A DNA stretch of 64,000 bases from Winogradskyella sp046545555. Lineage in GTDB: Bacteria; Bacteroidota; Bacteroidia; Flavobacteriales; Flavobacteriaceae. Shown here one piece after another: positions 9,178-18,528 of this stretch. Both the position numbers and the translations under genes were made by a program. Position 1 is the stretch's first letter. Each line of letters starts with the position of its first letter. The notes under the pieces are model-generated. The model saw nothing but the letters and a program-made list of their open reading frames with translations. It was not told the origin of the DNA and did no database searches. The stretch is from the NCBI RefSeq assembly GCF_046545555.1, contig NZ_JBHZTH010000001.1, positions 1,240,001-1,304,000 of the forward strand. Reading direction: 5' to 3'.

Positions 9178-10377
9178 GTGCAAAATGTATTTACACAAAT
9201 AAAGGGAGATAGGGCTATTTGGGCAATAGCAACGTTATTGGCTATATTTTCATTTTTGCCTGTTTATAGTGCGGCCAGTAACTTGGCAGATTACTCTGAA
9301 AGTGGTAATACTTTTACTTTTTTTCTTAAGCATTTCATGCATTTAGCACTTGGTTTCACTATTATGTTTGTTGTCCATAAAGTCCCATATAAATATTTCA
9401 GAGGGCTTTCAATGGTCCTTATTCCTGTAGTTTTGGTATTACTTTTAATTACAATATTACAAGGCTCTACAACTGTAGACGGAACTAATACAAGTCGTTG
9501 GATTAATATTCCTGTTGTAAATATGTCTTTTCAAACGTCCACCTTAGCTGCGGTTGTTTTAATGGTTTATGTAGCGAGATACCTTTCTAAAATAAAAGAT
9601 AAAACAATTTCATTTAAGGAAACTATTTTACCTCTTTGGGCGCCAGTATTTTTTATTCTAATATTAATTCTACCTGCCAATTTTTCTACAACTGCAATCA
9701 TATTTACTATGGTGATGATGCTCGCTTTTATAGGTGGATATCCAATTAAATACCTACTAGTAATTATAGGTAGTGGTCTTTTGTCCTTAGTATTATTTGT
9801 GCTTGTTGCTAAAGCATTTCCTGAAGCCATGCCAAACAGAGTAGACACGTGGATGAGTAGAGTAGAAAACTTTACAAATAAGCAAGATACTGCAGAAGAT
9901 TATCAGATTCAACGCTCTAAAACAGCAATTGCATCTGGCGGAATTTTTGGATTGGGTCCAGGAAAGAGCCCAACGAAATATTTATTACCACAGTCATCTT
10001 CTGATTTCATATTTGCAATAATTATTGAGGAGTATGGATTAATTGGCGGATTGTTTTTGTTGGTTCTGTATTCCTGGCTGTTGTTTAGAATAGTAATAGT
10101 ATCACAAAAATCAGATACCATATTTGGGAAATTATTGGTACTTGGTGTTGGATTACCAATTGTGTTTCAGGCATTAATTAATATGGCTGTCGCAGTGGAA
10201 TTATTTCCAGTTACGGGTCAAACTTTACCATTAATTAGTAGTGGTGGGACATCAATTTGGATGACATGTTTGGCGGTAGGTATTATTTTGAGTGTAAGTG
10301 CAAAACGCGAGGAAATAAAAGAAAATGAAATATTTGATGGAGATAATCCTTTGGATATATTAAGTGAAACGATTTAA
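9178..10377 (+). CDS. ftsW: Peptidoglycan glycosyltransferase FtsW (SEDS family)
   Basis: A 399-residue polytopic SEDS protein that polymerises lipid II at the septum together with the class B PBP encoded upstream. Family segments include WAIATLLAIFSFLPVYSAAS at the start, GLGPGKSPTKYLLPQSSSDF with the conserved periplasmic loop, and FPVTGQTLPLISSGGTSIW near the end. The start is GTG at 9178; no earlier ATG is available. A 53-base gap separates it from murD, the largest internal gap of the cluster; the stop overlaps the murG start by one base. Confidence 0.94.
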   Translation: MQNVFTQIKGDRAIWAIATLLAIFSFLPVYSAASNLADYSESGNTFTFFLKHFMHLALGFTIMFVVHKVPYKYFRGLSMVLIPVVLVLLLITILQGSTTVDGTNTSRWINIPVVNMSFQTSTLAAVVLMVYVARYLSKIKDKTISFKETILPLWAPVFFILILILPANFSTTAIIFTMVMMLAFIGGYPIKYLLVIIGSGLLSLVLFVLVAKAFPEAMPNRVDTWMSRVENFTNKQDTAEDYQIQRSKTAIASGGIFGLGPGKSPTKYLLPQSSSDFIFAIIIEEYGLIGGLFLLVLYSWLLFRIVIVSQKSDTIFGKLLVLGVGLPIVFQALINMAVAVELFPVTGQTLPLISSGGTSIWMTCLAVGIILSVSAKREEIKENEIFDGDNPLDILSETI

Positions 10378-11471
10378 TGGGTAGCTATAAATTTATATTA
10401 TCTGGAGGTGGAACGGGAGGTCATATATATCCTGCTATCGCTATTGCTGATGAACTAAAGTCGCGGTATCCAAATTCTCAATTTTTGTTTGTTGGAGCTT
10501 CAGATCGCATGGAGATGGATAAAGTGCCGCAGGCTGGCTATAATATTGAAGGTTTGTGGATATCTGGGATACAAAGAAAATTAACACTAAAGAATTTAGC
10601 ATTTCCTTTTAAATTAATTATCAGTTTAATGCGCTCAAGAAAGATTTTAAAAACCTTTAAGCCGAATGTTGTTATTGGTACAGGTGGTTTTGCTAGTGGC
10701 CCACTTTTACAAAGTGCAGTTTTTAGAGGAATTCCGTGTTTAATACAAGAACAAAATTCTTATCCAGGAATTACTAATAAATTACTTGGTAAAAAAGTGG
10801 ATACAATATGCGTCGCTTATGAGGGGTTAGAAAAATTCTTTCCAAAAGAAAAATTAAAATTAACAGGTAATCCAATTCGTAAAGATTTACTGAAGGTAAA
10901 AGGAAAGCAGATTGAAGGTAAAGATGCATTTACGCTTATTCATAGTAAATATACTTTATTGGTGCTAGGCGGTAGCTTAGGAGCAAGACGTATTAATCAA
11001 CTAATAGAATTTAATCTAGAGTTTTTTGCAACTCAAAATGTACAGCTAATTTGGCAATGTGGTAAGTTATACTATGATCAATATAAGCAGTATAGTCAAT
11101 TGGATAATGTGCAAGTACATGCCTTCTTAAATAATATGGATATGGCTTATGCAGCAGCAGATATTATAATTTCTAGAGCAGGTGCAATTTCGGTATCAGA
11201 ATTATGTATTGTCGGTAAGCCGGTAATTTTTATTCCCTCTCCTAATGTTGCAGAGGATCATCAAACAAAAAATGCTAAAGCAGTAGTAGATAAAAATGCA
11301 GCAATTTTGATCAAAGAAAAGGACTTAGAATTGAAGTTTGAAGATTCATTTTTAGAGTTAATTTCTGATGAAGAAAAAAGAAACGAATTAAGTAAAAATA
11401 TTAAACAATTGGCTTTAATTAACGCAACAAATGCCATTGTTGATGAAATTGAAAGCCTATTAAAAATATAA
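10377..11471 (+). CDS. murG: Undecaprenyldiphospho-muramoylpentapeptide beta-N-acetylglucosaminyltransferase MurG
   Basis: A 364-residue GT-B enzyme (GT28) that adds GlcNAc to lipid I, giving lipid II on the inner face of the membrane. The N-terminal SGGGTGGHIYPAIAIADEL loop, GTGGFASGP and the C-terminal donor-site segment SRAGAISVSELCIVGKPVIFIPSP are MurG signatures. The start overlaps ftsW by one base and murC begins immediately after the stop, so expression is clearly coupled. Confidence 0.95.
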   Translation: MGSYKFILSGGGTGGHIYPAIAIADELKSRYPNSQFLFVGASDRMEMDKVPQAGYNIEGLWISGIQRKLTLKNLAFPFKLIISLMRSRKILKTFKPNVVIGTGGFASGPLLQSAVFRGIPCLIQEQNSYPGITNKLLGKKVDTICVAYEGLEKFFPKEKLKLTGNPIRKDLLKVKGKQIEGKDAFTLIHSKYTLLVLGGSLGARRINQLIEFNLEFFATQNVQLIWQCGKLYYDQYKQYSQLDNVQVHAFLNNMDMAYAAADIIISRAGAISVSELCIVGKPVIFIPSPNVAEDHQTKNAKAVVDKNAAILIKEKDLELKFEDSFLELISDEEKRNELSKNIKQLALINATNAIVDEIESLLKI

Positions 11472-12824
11472 ATGAATTTAAAAGTCGCAAATAACATATA
11501 TTTTATCGGTATTGGTGGTATAGGAATGAGTGCCCTTGCACGTTATTTTGTGACTAATGGCAAAAACGTGGCAGGTTATGATAAAAAGGCATCAGATATT
11601 ACGGTGGAGCTAGAAGAATTAGGTGTTTTAATCCATTTTAATGATAGCGTATCAGAAATAGATAAGAGTTATTTAGATATAGAAGAAACCATAGTAGTTT
11701 ATACTCCAGCAATTTCAGAGAGTCATTCTGAATTAAGATATTTCAGAGCTAATAATTTTAGGGTATTGAAGCGTTCTACTGTTTTGGGTGAAATAACCAA
11801 GCAAACTATGTGTTTAGCAGTAGCTGGTACCCACGGTAAAACAACTACCACAAGTATTTTGGGTCATTTATTGAACCAATGTGACGTACCTATGACTGCT
11901 TTTTTAGGTGGCATTAGTGAAAATTATAATTCAAATTTAATCCTAAACGGAACTGAGGTTACGGTTGTAGAGGCAGATGAGTTTGATCGATCTTTTTTAA
12001 CTTTATCTCCAAATATTGCTTGTGTGACTTCTATGGATGCGGATCATTTAGATATTTATGGCGATGCTTCTGAACTCATTAAATCATTTGAGGATTTTGT
12101 AGATTGTATAAAGCCTAATGGTAAACTTTTTGTAAGAAATGGTTTGCCACTAGATGGCATCACTTACGGTATTGAAGATAATTCGGACTATAGTGCTCAA
12201 AATGTCATCATAGAAAATGGAAGTTATATTTTCGATTTAAGGACGCCAAATGGGTTACATAAAAGTTACAAATTTAACCTACCTGGTAGACATAACCTCT
12301 CTAATGCAACAATAGCCTTGGCAATGGCAGTAGAATATGGACTTGCCCATACGCAGCTATCAAAAGCTTTAGCAACATATAGAGGTGTTAAACGAAGATT
12401 TACTTATCAAATAAAAACGGACGATTTTGTTTTTATAGATGATTATGCGCACCATCCAGAAGAAATTAATGCAGTCCATTTAGCAGTAAGAGAGATGTAT
12501 CCTGGTAAAAAGGTACTGGCGGTTTTTCAACCACACCTTTTTTCTAGAACACGAGATTTTGTAGATGGTTTTGCTGAAAACCTTTCGAAATTTGACGAAT
12601 TAATTCTTTTAGACATATATCCCGCGAGAGAATTACCAATTGCAGGTATATCATCAAAATGGTTATTAAGCAAAATTGAAAACCCAAGTAAGAAGTTAGT
12701 ACAAAAACCTGATTTAGTTGCTGAAATTAAAAAATCAGATGCTCATGTTTTATTAACTATAGGTGCAGGTGATATAGGAGCAGAAGTAAAACATATTAAA
12801 TCAGCTTTAAGAGATGGGAATTAA
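11472..12824 (+). CDS. murC: UDP-N-acetylmuramate--L-alanine ligase MurC
   Basis: A 450-residue Mur ligase that attaches L-alanine to UDP-MurNAc. It shows the Rossmann start FIGIGGIGMSALARYF, the ATP loop GTHGKT at residues 119-124, EADEFDRSFL and DDYAHHPEEI, all typical of MurC. It begins directly after murG and its 3' end overlaps ftsQ by 11 bases. Confidence 0.95.
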   Translation: MNLKVANNIYFIGIGGIGMSALARYFVTNGKNVAGYDKKASDITVELEELGVLIHFNDSVSEIDKSYLDIEETIVVYTPAISESHSELRYFRANNFRVLKRSTVLGEITKQTMCLAVAGTHGKTTTTSILGHLLNQCDVPMTAFLGGISENYNSNLILNGTEVTVVEADEFDRSFLTLSPNIACVTSMDADHLDIYGDASELIKSFEDFVDCIKPNGKLFVRNGLPLDGITYGIEDNSDYSAQNVIIENGSYIFDLRTPNGLHKSYKFNLPGRHNLSNATIALAMAVEYGLAHTQLSKALATYRGVKRRFTYQIKTDDFVFIDDYAHHPEEINAVHLAVREMYPGKKVLAVFQPHLFSRTRDFVDGFAENLSKFDELILLDIYPARELPIAGISSKWLLSKIENPSKKLVQKPDLVAEIKKSDAHVLLTIGAGDIGAEVKHIKSALRDGN

Positions 12825-13533
12825 TTATAACTATATAAAAATCATAGGATTAATAGTGCTGGTTGGTTTTCTCTATGCGTTTTCAAAACACAGAAACAGC
12901 AATCGTACGGTTACGAATCCAAACATAAAATTTATAGGAGAAAACCAATTATTCGTCACAGATGTGACTGTTAGTAAATTGTTAATACAAAATCAGAAGA
13001 CGGTTACGGGACAGCCTAAAGAAATTATAGATTTGAATGAATTAGAAATTGCACTAAATTCTAATCCAATGATAAAGAATGCTGAAGTGTTTATGTCAGT
13101 AAACGGTAAGCTTTCAGCAGAGATTGAACAAAAACGACCAATTGCGAGAGTCAATACAAATGTGTCATATTATATTGATGATGAAGGTTCCTTTATGCCT
13201 TTGTCTTCTAATTATGCAGCAAGAGTGCCTCTAGTTACAGGTATTATTGAAAAAAACAGTCTTGAAACAGTCTTTGAATTTGCAAAAGCTGTAGATGGAG
13301 ATGAATTTTTGAAAAAGCATGTTGTTGAAATTCATCAGAATGCTAATGAAACTATTGATTTTAGAGTTCGAAAAAGTGATTTTACTGTTCATTTAGGAAC
13401 TTTGAAAAAACTTAAAAAGAAGATAAATAATTTTAAGATTTTTTATCAAAAAGCTCTAAAAGATAAAATTTTAGATAATTATAAATCGGTGAATCTAAAA
13501 TTTGATAAACAAGTTATATGCACCAAAAAGTAA
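12814..13533 (+). CDS. ftsQ: Cell division protein FtsQ/DivIB-like
   Basis: A 239-residue bitopic protein: a short cytoplasmic part, a membrane segment at about 8-24, then a periplasmic part in which residues 38-120 resemble a POTRA domain (LFVTDVTVSKLL ... LNELEIALNSNPMIKNAEVFMSVNGKLSAEI, split here for brevity) and a beta domain. FtsQ bridges early and late divisome proteins. Sequence conservation is low, but layout and position between murC and ftsA make the call firm. Confidence 0.88.
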   Translation: MGINYNYIKIIGLIVLVGFLYAFSKHRNSNRTVTNPNIKFIGENQLFVTDVTVSKLLIQNQKTVTGQPKEIIDLNELEIALNSNPMIKNAEVFMSVNGKLSAEIEQKRPIARVNTNVSYYIDDEGSFMPLSSNYAARVPLVTGIIEKNSLETVFEFAKAVDGDEFLKKHVVEIHQNANETIDFRVRKSDFTVHLGTLKKLKKKINNFKIFYQKALKDKILDNYKSVNLKFDKQVICTKK

Positions 13534-13536
13534 ATT

Positions 13537-14868
13537 ATGGACAAGCATAACATTTCGGTAGGTTTAGATATAGGAACTACAAAAATTGTGGCCATGATAG
13601 GTCGCAAAAACGAATACGGTAAAGTTGAAATTCTTGGAGTTGGTAAATCCAAAAGTATGGGTGTGCACCGTGGTGTAGTAAATAATATTACGCAAACTAT
13701 TCAATCTATACAACAAGCAGTTCAAGAGGCTGAAGCTACAGCTTCTGAAAAAATTGAAGAAGTTACAGTGGGAATTGCTGGCCAGCACATAAGAAGTTTA
13801 CAGCATAGCGACTATATAACCAGAGCAAACTCTGAACTAGTAATAGATGAAGCTGATATAGATCGATTAATAAACCAAGTACACAAGTTAGTTATGCTTC
13901 CTGGGGAGGAAATTATACACGTTTTACCACAAGAATTTAAGATTGATGGTCAGGCTGAGATAAAAGAACCAATCGGTATGTATGGCGGTCGACTTGAAGC
14001 TAATTTTCATGTTGTAGTAGGTCAAGTATCTTCTATTAGAAATATTGGAAGGTGTGTTAAAAGTTCGGGTTTACAACTGGAAGGTATAACTCTAGAACCT
14101 TTGGCTTCGGCTAATGCTGTATTAAGCCAAGAAGAAAAAGAAGCAGGAGTAGCTTTAATTGATATAGGTGGTGGGACAACAGATTTAGCTGTTTTTAAGG
14201 ACGGAATCATAAGACATACTGCTGTTATACCATTTGGTGGAAATGTTATTACTGAAGATATTAAGGAAGGTTGTTCAATAATAGAAAAGCAAGCGGAATT
14301 ATTAAAGATGAAGTTCGGTTCTGCCTGGCCAGGTGAAAATAAAGAAAATGAAATAGTTTCAATTCCTGGTTTAAGAGGGAGAGAACCTAAAGAGATAACA
14401 TTAAAGAATTTGTCAAAAATAATTCATGCACGAGTTGTTGAAATTATAGAACAGGTTTATGTAGAGATAAAGAATTACGGGCACGAGGAACAAAAGAAGA
14501 AACTAATAGCAGGTATAGTACTTACAGGGGGTGGAAGTCAATTAAAACACTTAAAGCAATTAGTGGAGTACATAACTGGAATGGATACCAGAATAGGGTA
14601 TCCTAATGAACATTTAGCAGGCGATAGTGATGAAGATATAGCTAGTCCCTTATTTGCCACGGCCGTTGGGTTAGTGATGGATGGTCTAAAACGACAAGAA
14701 AGAAAAAATACAGAAGAAGAAATTGACGAGGATATACAAAATATTGCTGAAGAAGAAAATATAGGAGCTGAGCAAGAGGTAGTTAAAGATCAACCAATTA
14801 AGGAACGTCGTTCATTTTTAGATAAACTGACTGAGCGTGTAAAAGAGTTTTTAGATAATGCCGAATAG
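13537..14868 (+). CDS. ftsA: Cell division protein FtsA
   Basis: A 443-residue actin-like ATPase that tethers FtsZ filaments to the membrane. The phosphate 1 motif GLDIGTTKIVAMIG begins at residue 9, the phosphate 2 motif DIGGGTTD lies at 209-216 and the adenosine motif ILTGGGSQL at about 329. The C-terminal end (LDKLTERVKEFLDNAE) could form the amphipathic membrane-targeting helix. An acidic linker at about 385-425 precedes it. It lies 3 bases after ftsQ and 44 before ftsZ. Confidence 0.95.
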   Translation: MDKHNISVGLDIGTTKIVAMIGRKNEYGKVEILGVGKSKSMGVHRGVVNNITQTIQSIQQAVQEAEATASEKIEEVTVGIAGQHIRSLQHSDYITRANSELVIDEADIDRLINQVHKLVMLPGEEIIHVLPQEFKIDGQAEIKEPIGMYGGRLEANFHVVVGQVSSIRNIGRCVKSSGLQLEGITLEPLASANAVLSQEEKEAGVALIDIGGGTTDLAVFKDGIIRHTAVIPFGGNVITEDIKEGCSIIEKQAELLKMKFGSAWPGENKENEIVSIPGLRGREPKEITLKNLSKIIHARVVEIIEQVYVEIKNYGHEEQKKKLIAGIVLTGGGSQLKHLKQLVEYITGMDTRIGYPNEHLAGDSDEDIASPLFATAVGLVMDGLKRQERKNTEEEIDEDIQNIAEEENIGAEQEVVKDQPIKERRSFLDKLTERVKEFLDNAE

Positions 14869-14912
14869 GAAACTAATTAATCAAAATATAAAATCCCATA
14901 ATCTCAGAAAAT

Positions 14913-16838
14913 ATGAGTAATAACAACGAATTTGGAAACATCTCATTTGATTTGCCAAAGCATCAGTCTAATGTCATTAAGGTAATTGGTGTTGGTGGAG
15001 GTGGAAGCAACGCTATTAATCACATGTTTCAACAAGGTATTAAAGGTGTTGATTTTGTTATTTGCAACACTGATGCACAGGCACTTCAAAATAGTGGAGT
15101 ACCTAACAAAATTCAATTAGGTGTTGCCTTAACCGAAGGTTTAGGAGCAGGTGCAAATCCAGATGTTGGTGAAGAAGCGGCAGTTGAGAGTTTAGAAGAT
15201 ATTCGAAGAATGTTAGACACTAACACAAAGATGGTCTTTATTACTGCGGGTATGGGTGGTGGTACAGGAACAGGTGCAGCTCCAATAATTGCCAAAATGG
15301 CTAGAGAACTAGATATATTAACAGTAGGTATAGTGACAATGCCGTTTCAGTTTGAAGGAAAAATGCGTAATGAACAAGCGCAGCGTGGTATAGAAAAATT
15401 AAGAGCGCATGTAGATTCGTTAGTTGTTATAAATAATAACAAACTTCGTGAGGTATATGGTAATCTTGGTTTTAAAGCAGGATTCTCAAAAGCAGATGAA
15501 GTTTTGTCAACTGCTTCTAGAGGTATTGCTGAAGTTATTACACACCATTATACACAAAATATTGATTTACGCGATGCGAAAACTGTGTTAAGTAATAGTG
15601 GAACTGCTATTATGGGATCTGCTACAGCTTCTGGGCAGACTAGAGCACAAGAAGCCATTATGAAGGCTTTAGACTCACCATTACTTAATGACAATAAAAT
15701 AACAGGAGCTAAAAATGTATTATTACTTATAGTTTCTGGTTCTCAAGAAATTACTATTGATGAAATTGGAGAAATCAACGATCATATTCAGAATGAGGCA
15801 GGTCATGGAGCCAATATCATTATGGGTGTAGGAGAAGATGAGTCATTGCAAGAGTCCATTGCTGTTACGATTATTGCAACAGGATTTGATATAGATCAGC
15901 AAAATGAGATTTCTAATACTGAAACCAAAAAAGTAATACATGCTTTAGGTGAATCATCCGAGGATGATATTAGTGTTACGGAGAGAGAACCAGCAATTAT
16001 TACCCCTGATATTGTTTTAGAAAAAAAGATAGAAGAGCCAATTGTTAAGCACATTTTGCTAGATGAAGATACAATTATATCTAAGCCATTAGGCAATGAT
16101 ATGGATATAATTGAAACTTCAGATCTGCTCAAAAGCATGGATGTAATTTATGATGAGGTTTTAGATACCAAGAATGATATAGAACCTGAAGAATTCATCA
16201 TTACAGAAATTGAGAATAAAGCTGAAGCTATTGAATTAGAAACAGAGGAAGAACAAATTTCATTAACTTTTGATTTACCATTATCAAATACTAAAATGGA
16301 AAAATTTGAGGAGTCAGACTCTAATGAAGAGAAAATGTTTTTTAGTTTAGATGATGAAGTGAAAGATATGGATGTAAACGAACCGATTGAGATTATGTCT
16401 GTAACAGAAGTAAATGAAGAGGGAGAAAAACGTTATGCGTTAGATGATTTTGAAAGTTTTGAGTCATCGATGAATTCAAATACTAAGGAGCCAGAAGTAA
16501 AACAAGAAATAGTTTTTGAGAAAAAAGTTCTTCCGGTTGAAACAAATGAAGAGGTTTTTGAAGAGGAAATTGACCCAATGAATAGCCCGATTTCTGAGCT
16601 TATTAAAGCTCGTGCAGATGAGCGAAGAAAACATATGAAAGATTTTAATTATAAGTTTAATACAGCCAAGATTGACGAAATAGAAAAAGAACCTGCTTAC
16701 AAAAGACAAGGTGTGGATTTAGAAGATGCTCAGCACTCATCTGAGACTAATGCTTCTAGAATGTCCATTGGAACAGATGATAACGATGATATTCAGTTAA
16801 GAAGCAATAATTCATTCTTACACGATAATGTAGATTAA
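14913..16838 (+). CDS. ftsZ: Cell division protein FtsZ with long acidic linker
   Basis: The tubulin-like GTPase that forms the Z ring. The GTP-binding loop GGGTGTG is at residues 115-121, NTDAQAL is near residue 50 and the T7-loop region follows at about 210-225. The polymerising core ends near residue 325. The remaining 300 or so residues are low-complexity and rich in Glu/Asp, ending in a conserved-looking tail (QLRSNNSFLHDNVD). At 641 residues it is much longer than the 383-residue E. coli protein; the extra length is all linker. Confidence 0.96.
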   Translation: MSNNNEFGNISFDLPKHQSNVIKVIGVGGGGSNAINHMFQQGIKGVDFVICNTDAQALQNSGVPNKIQLGVALTEGLGAGANPDVGEEAAVESLEDIRRMLDTNTKMVFITAGMGGGTGTGAAPIIAKMARELDILTVGIVTMPFQFEGKMRNEQAQRGIEKLRAHVDSLVVINNNKLREVYGNLGFKAGFSKADEVLSTASRGIAEVITHHYTQNIDLRDAKTVLSNSGTAIMGSATASGQTRAQEAIMKALDSPLLNDNKITGAKNVLLLIVSGSQEITIDEIGEINDHIQNEAGHGANIIMGVGEDESLQESIAVTIIATGFDIDQQNEISNTETKKVIHALGESSEDDISVTEREPAIITPDIVLEKKIEEPIVKHILLDEDTIISKPLGNDMDIIETSDLLKSMDVIYDEVLDTKNDIEPEEFIITEIENKAEAIELETEEEQISLTFDLPLSNTKMEKFEESDSNEEKMFFSLDDEVKDMDVNEPIEIMSVTEVNEEGEKRYALDDFESFESSMNSNTKEPEVKQEIVFEKKVLPVETNEEVFEEEIDPMNSPISELIKARADERRKHMKDFNYKFNTAKIDEIEKEPAYKRQGVDLEDAQHSSETNASRMSIGTDDNDDIQLRSNNSFLHDNVD

Positions 16839-16872
16839 TAGTAAATTCTGTTTAGTGTTTTACACTATGTCT

Positions 16873-16912
16873 AAAGCCCAAAAAGTACCCTCAACTTTTT
16901 GGGCTTTTTGTT
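16873..16912 (+). terminator. Intrinsic terminator of the dcw cluster
   Basis: A perfect 14-bp stem, AAAGCCCAAAAAGT (16873-16886) pairing with ACTTTTTGGGCTTT (16894-16907), with a 7-base loop and a following T-rich stretch. It lies 34 bases after the ftsZ stop. Confidence 0.9.
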
Positions 16913-16987
16913 TTGTTAGTTTTTATATTTTTAAAGTACAACCTAACTTTTTTGTTATCTTCGTTGTCGAATTAAATTGACACTATT

Positions 16988-17437
16988 ATGAGCTTACAAA
17001 ATGATGTAATGACGGCTATGAAGACCGCTATGAAAGAAAAAGATCAAACGGCTTTAGCGGCTTTAAGAGCCGTAAAAGCAGAAATACTATTAGCGCAGAC
17101 TTCTTCTGGGTCTAAGGAAGCCATAACAGAGGAAGAGGAAATAAAAATCTTATCTAAAATGGTAAAGCAACGTAAGGATAGTGCAGCAATATTTTTAGAA
17201 CAAGATCGCAAGGATTTAGCGTTGCCAGAGATTGATCAAGCAGAAATAATTAGTCAGTTTTTACCAGAGGCATTGAGCGAAGAAGAAATAGAAAAGGTGG
17301 TTATAATGACCATAGATGAGATTGGGGCTGAAGGAATGAAAGATATGGGCAAAGTTATGGGTTTAGTATCTAAAGAATTAGCAGGTTGTGCGGATGGCAA
17401 AACGATATCTATGATTGTGAAATCTAAATTAATCTAG
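16988..17437 (+). CDS. GatB/YqeY domain-containing protein
   Basis: A 149-residue helical protein of the YqeY family, which resembles the tRNA-binding tail domain of the amidotransferase subunit GatB. Recognisable segments are MKEKDQTALAALRAVKAEI, MVKQRKDSAAIFLEQDR and FLPEALSEEEIEKVV. Its role is not established; a link to tRNA-dependent amidation is only suggested by homology. It lies alone between the ftsZ terminator and a tRNA gene and follows FtsZ in other flavobacteria as far as I recall. Confidence 0.9.
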   Translation: MSLQNDVMTAMKTAMKEKDQTALAALRAVKAEILLAQTSSGSKEAITEEEEIKILSKMVKQRKDSAAIFLEQDRKDLALPEIDQAEIISQFLPEALSEEEIEKVVIMTIDEIGAEGMKDMGKVMGLVSKELAGCADGKTISMIVKSKLI

Positions 17438-17477
17438 ATAAAAAAACAATAAAACTTCTATTTAAACAGAGTTTTTT

Positions 17478-17551
17478 GGCCTCGTAGTTCAACTGGATAG
17501 AATATCAGATTTCGGCTCTGAGGGTTGGAGGTTCGAATCCTCTCGAGGTCA
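17478..17551 (+). tRNA. tRNA-Arg (anticodon TCG)
   Basis: A cloverleaf can be drawn by hand. The acceptor GGCCTCG pairs with CGAGGTC (one G-T), the anticodon stem TCAGA/TCTGA encloses the loop TTTCGGC, giving anticodon TCG, and the T arm GGAGG-TTCGAAT-CCTCT is intact. The discriminator base is A at 17551. CCA is not encoded. It should read the arginine codon CGA. Confidence 0.93.
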
Positions 17552-17559
17552 CAATGAAG

Positions 17560-17590
17560 AAACCATACCGTAAAAGTGTATGGTTTTTTA
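17560..17590 (+). terminator. Intrinsic terminator after tRNA-Arg
   Basis: AACCATAC (17561-17568) pairs with GTATGGTT (17578-17585), extended by an A-T pair and followed by a T run. It begins nine bases after the tRNA. Confidence 0.85.
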
Positions 17591-17610
17591 ATTTCTAACT
17601 ATATTTAGCA

Positions 17611-18474
17611 ATGCTCTACTTACTGCAGGAAACGGAAGTGCCTACTATGAATCCAACACTAAAGCTGATTTTTATATTCACCTTTTTTATTGGTATGGCT
17701 TCGGTAGTTTTAAGTCGCTTTTATGTTTTTTTTGAAGAGCAATATGCTTTAAAATATAAAAAGCCTTTTTTTATAAATATTATCTTATTTAAGAACACTC
17801 TTAATGCTAAAGAATTAAAAGTGCTAGAAAAAGAGTTCAACTTCTACAATAGATTAGGAGAAAAAGAACGGGCTATATTTAGACATCGTACAGCAACTTT
17901 TATAAAGACTAAAAATTATGTTGGTAGAGATGGAATTAATATTACAGATGAAATTAGAGTGATAGTTGCAGCAACGGCAATTATGTTAACTTTTGGTTTT
18001 AGAAAATATCTAATAGAGTTAATCGAAACCATTGTAATTTATCCAAAAGCATATTTTTCGAAAATAAACGGAGTATATCATAAAGGTGAAACAAATCCTC
18101 AAATGAAAACTATAGTATTTTCCTGGGAAGATTTTAAACAGGGTTATCACATAGGTGATGATAATTTAAATCTTGGTATACATGAATTTGGACACGCAAT
18201 TCACCTCAATGCATTTAGTAGTGATGACATAAGTAGTATGATTTTTAATGAGGGTTTTAAAGATTTAACAGATTATCTTCAAAGTCATCAATTGATAAGG
18301 CAAGAGTTAATAGATTCTAAGTACTTTAGAGCATATGCTTACACAAATCATTTTGAATTCTTTGCTGTATTATTGGAGAACTTTGTTGAAACACCAGGAA
18401 TCTTTAAGTCTCAGTTCCCAGAGTTATACGGTTATATGAGACAGATGCTTAACTTTAAATTTAGTAGATACTAA
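17611..18474 (+). CDS. Zinc-dependent peptidase of the MtfA (M90) type
   Basis: A 287-residue protein with one N-terminal membrane segment (about residues 17-38) and a metallopeptidase motif HEFGH at 191-195, within LGIHEFGHAIHLNAF. A further acidic region NHFEFFAVLLENFVETP, with Glu in the expected third-ligand area, follows. The order VIVAATAIMLTFGF ... KTIVFSWEDFKQGY ... HEFGHAIH matches MtfA, a peptidase known in E. coli for its interaction with the regulator Mlc. Here no Mlc partner is visible, so the substrate is unknown. Confidence 0.82.
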   Translation: MLYLLQETEVPTMNPTLKLIFIFTFFIGMASVVLSRFYVFFEEQYALKYKKPFFINIILFKNTLNAKELKVLEKEFNFYNRLGEKERAIFRHRTATFIKTKNYVGRDGINITDEIRVIVAATAIMLTFGFRKYLIELIETIVIYPKAYFSKINGVYHKGETNPQMKTIVFSWEDFKQGYHIGDDNLNLGIHEFGHAIHLNAFSSDDISSMIFNEGFKDLTDYLQSHQLIRQELIDSKYFRAYAYTNHFEFFAVLLENFVETPGIFKSQFPELYGYMRQMLNFKFSRY

Positions 18475-18528
18475 AAAGCTTTAAATAAAGTCTTATTTTT
18501 AAAGCATGTATAAAACAAATAGATTAGT

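Noticed and set aside
9567..9848. Minus-strand frames inside dcw genes and others of 60-130 codons
   Set aside because: They are antisense or shifted shadows of well-supported genes, without start context or recognisable domains.
18478..18505. Hairpin GCTTTAAATAA/TTATTTTTAAAGC before uxs
   Set aside because: It has a 2-base bulge, is all A/T except for its ends and lacks a following T tract, so it is not safe to call a terminator.
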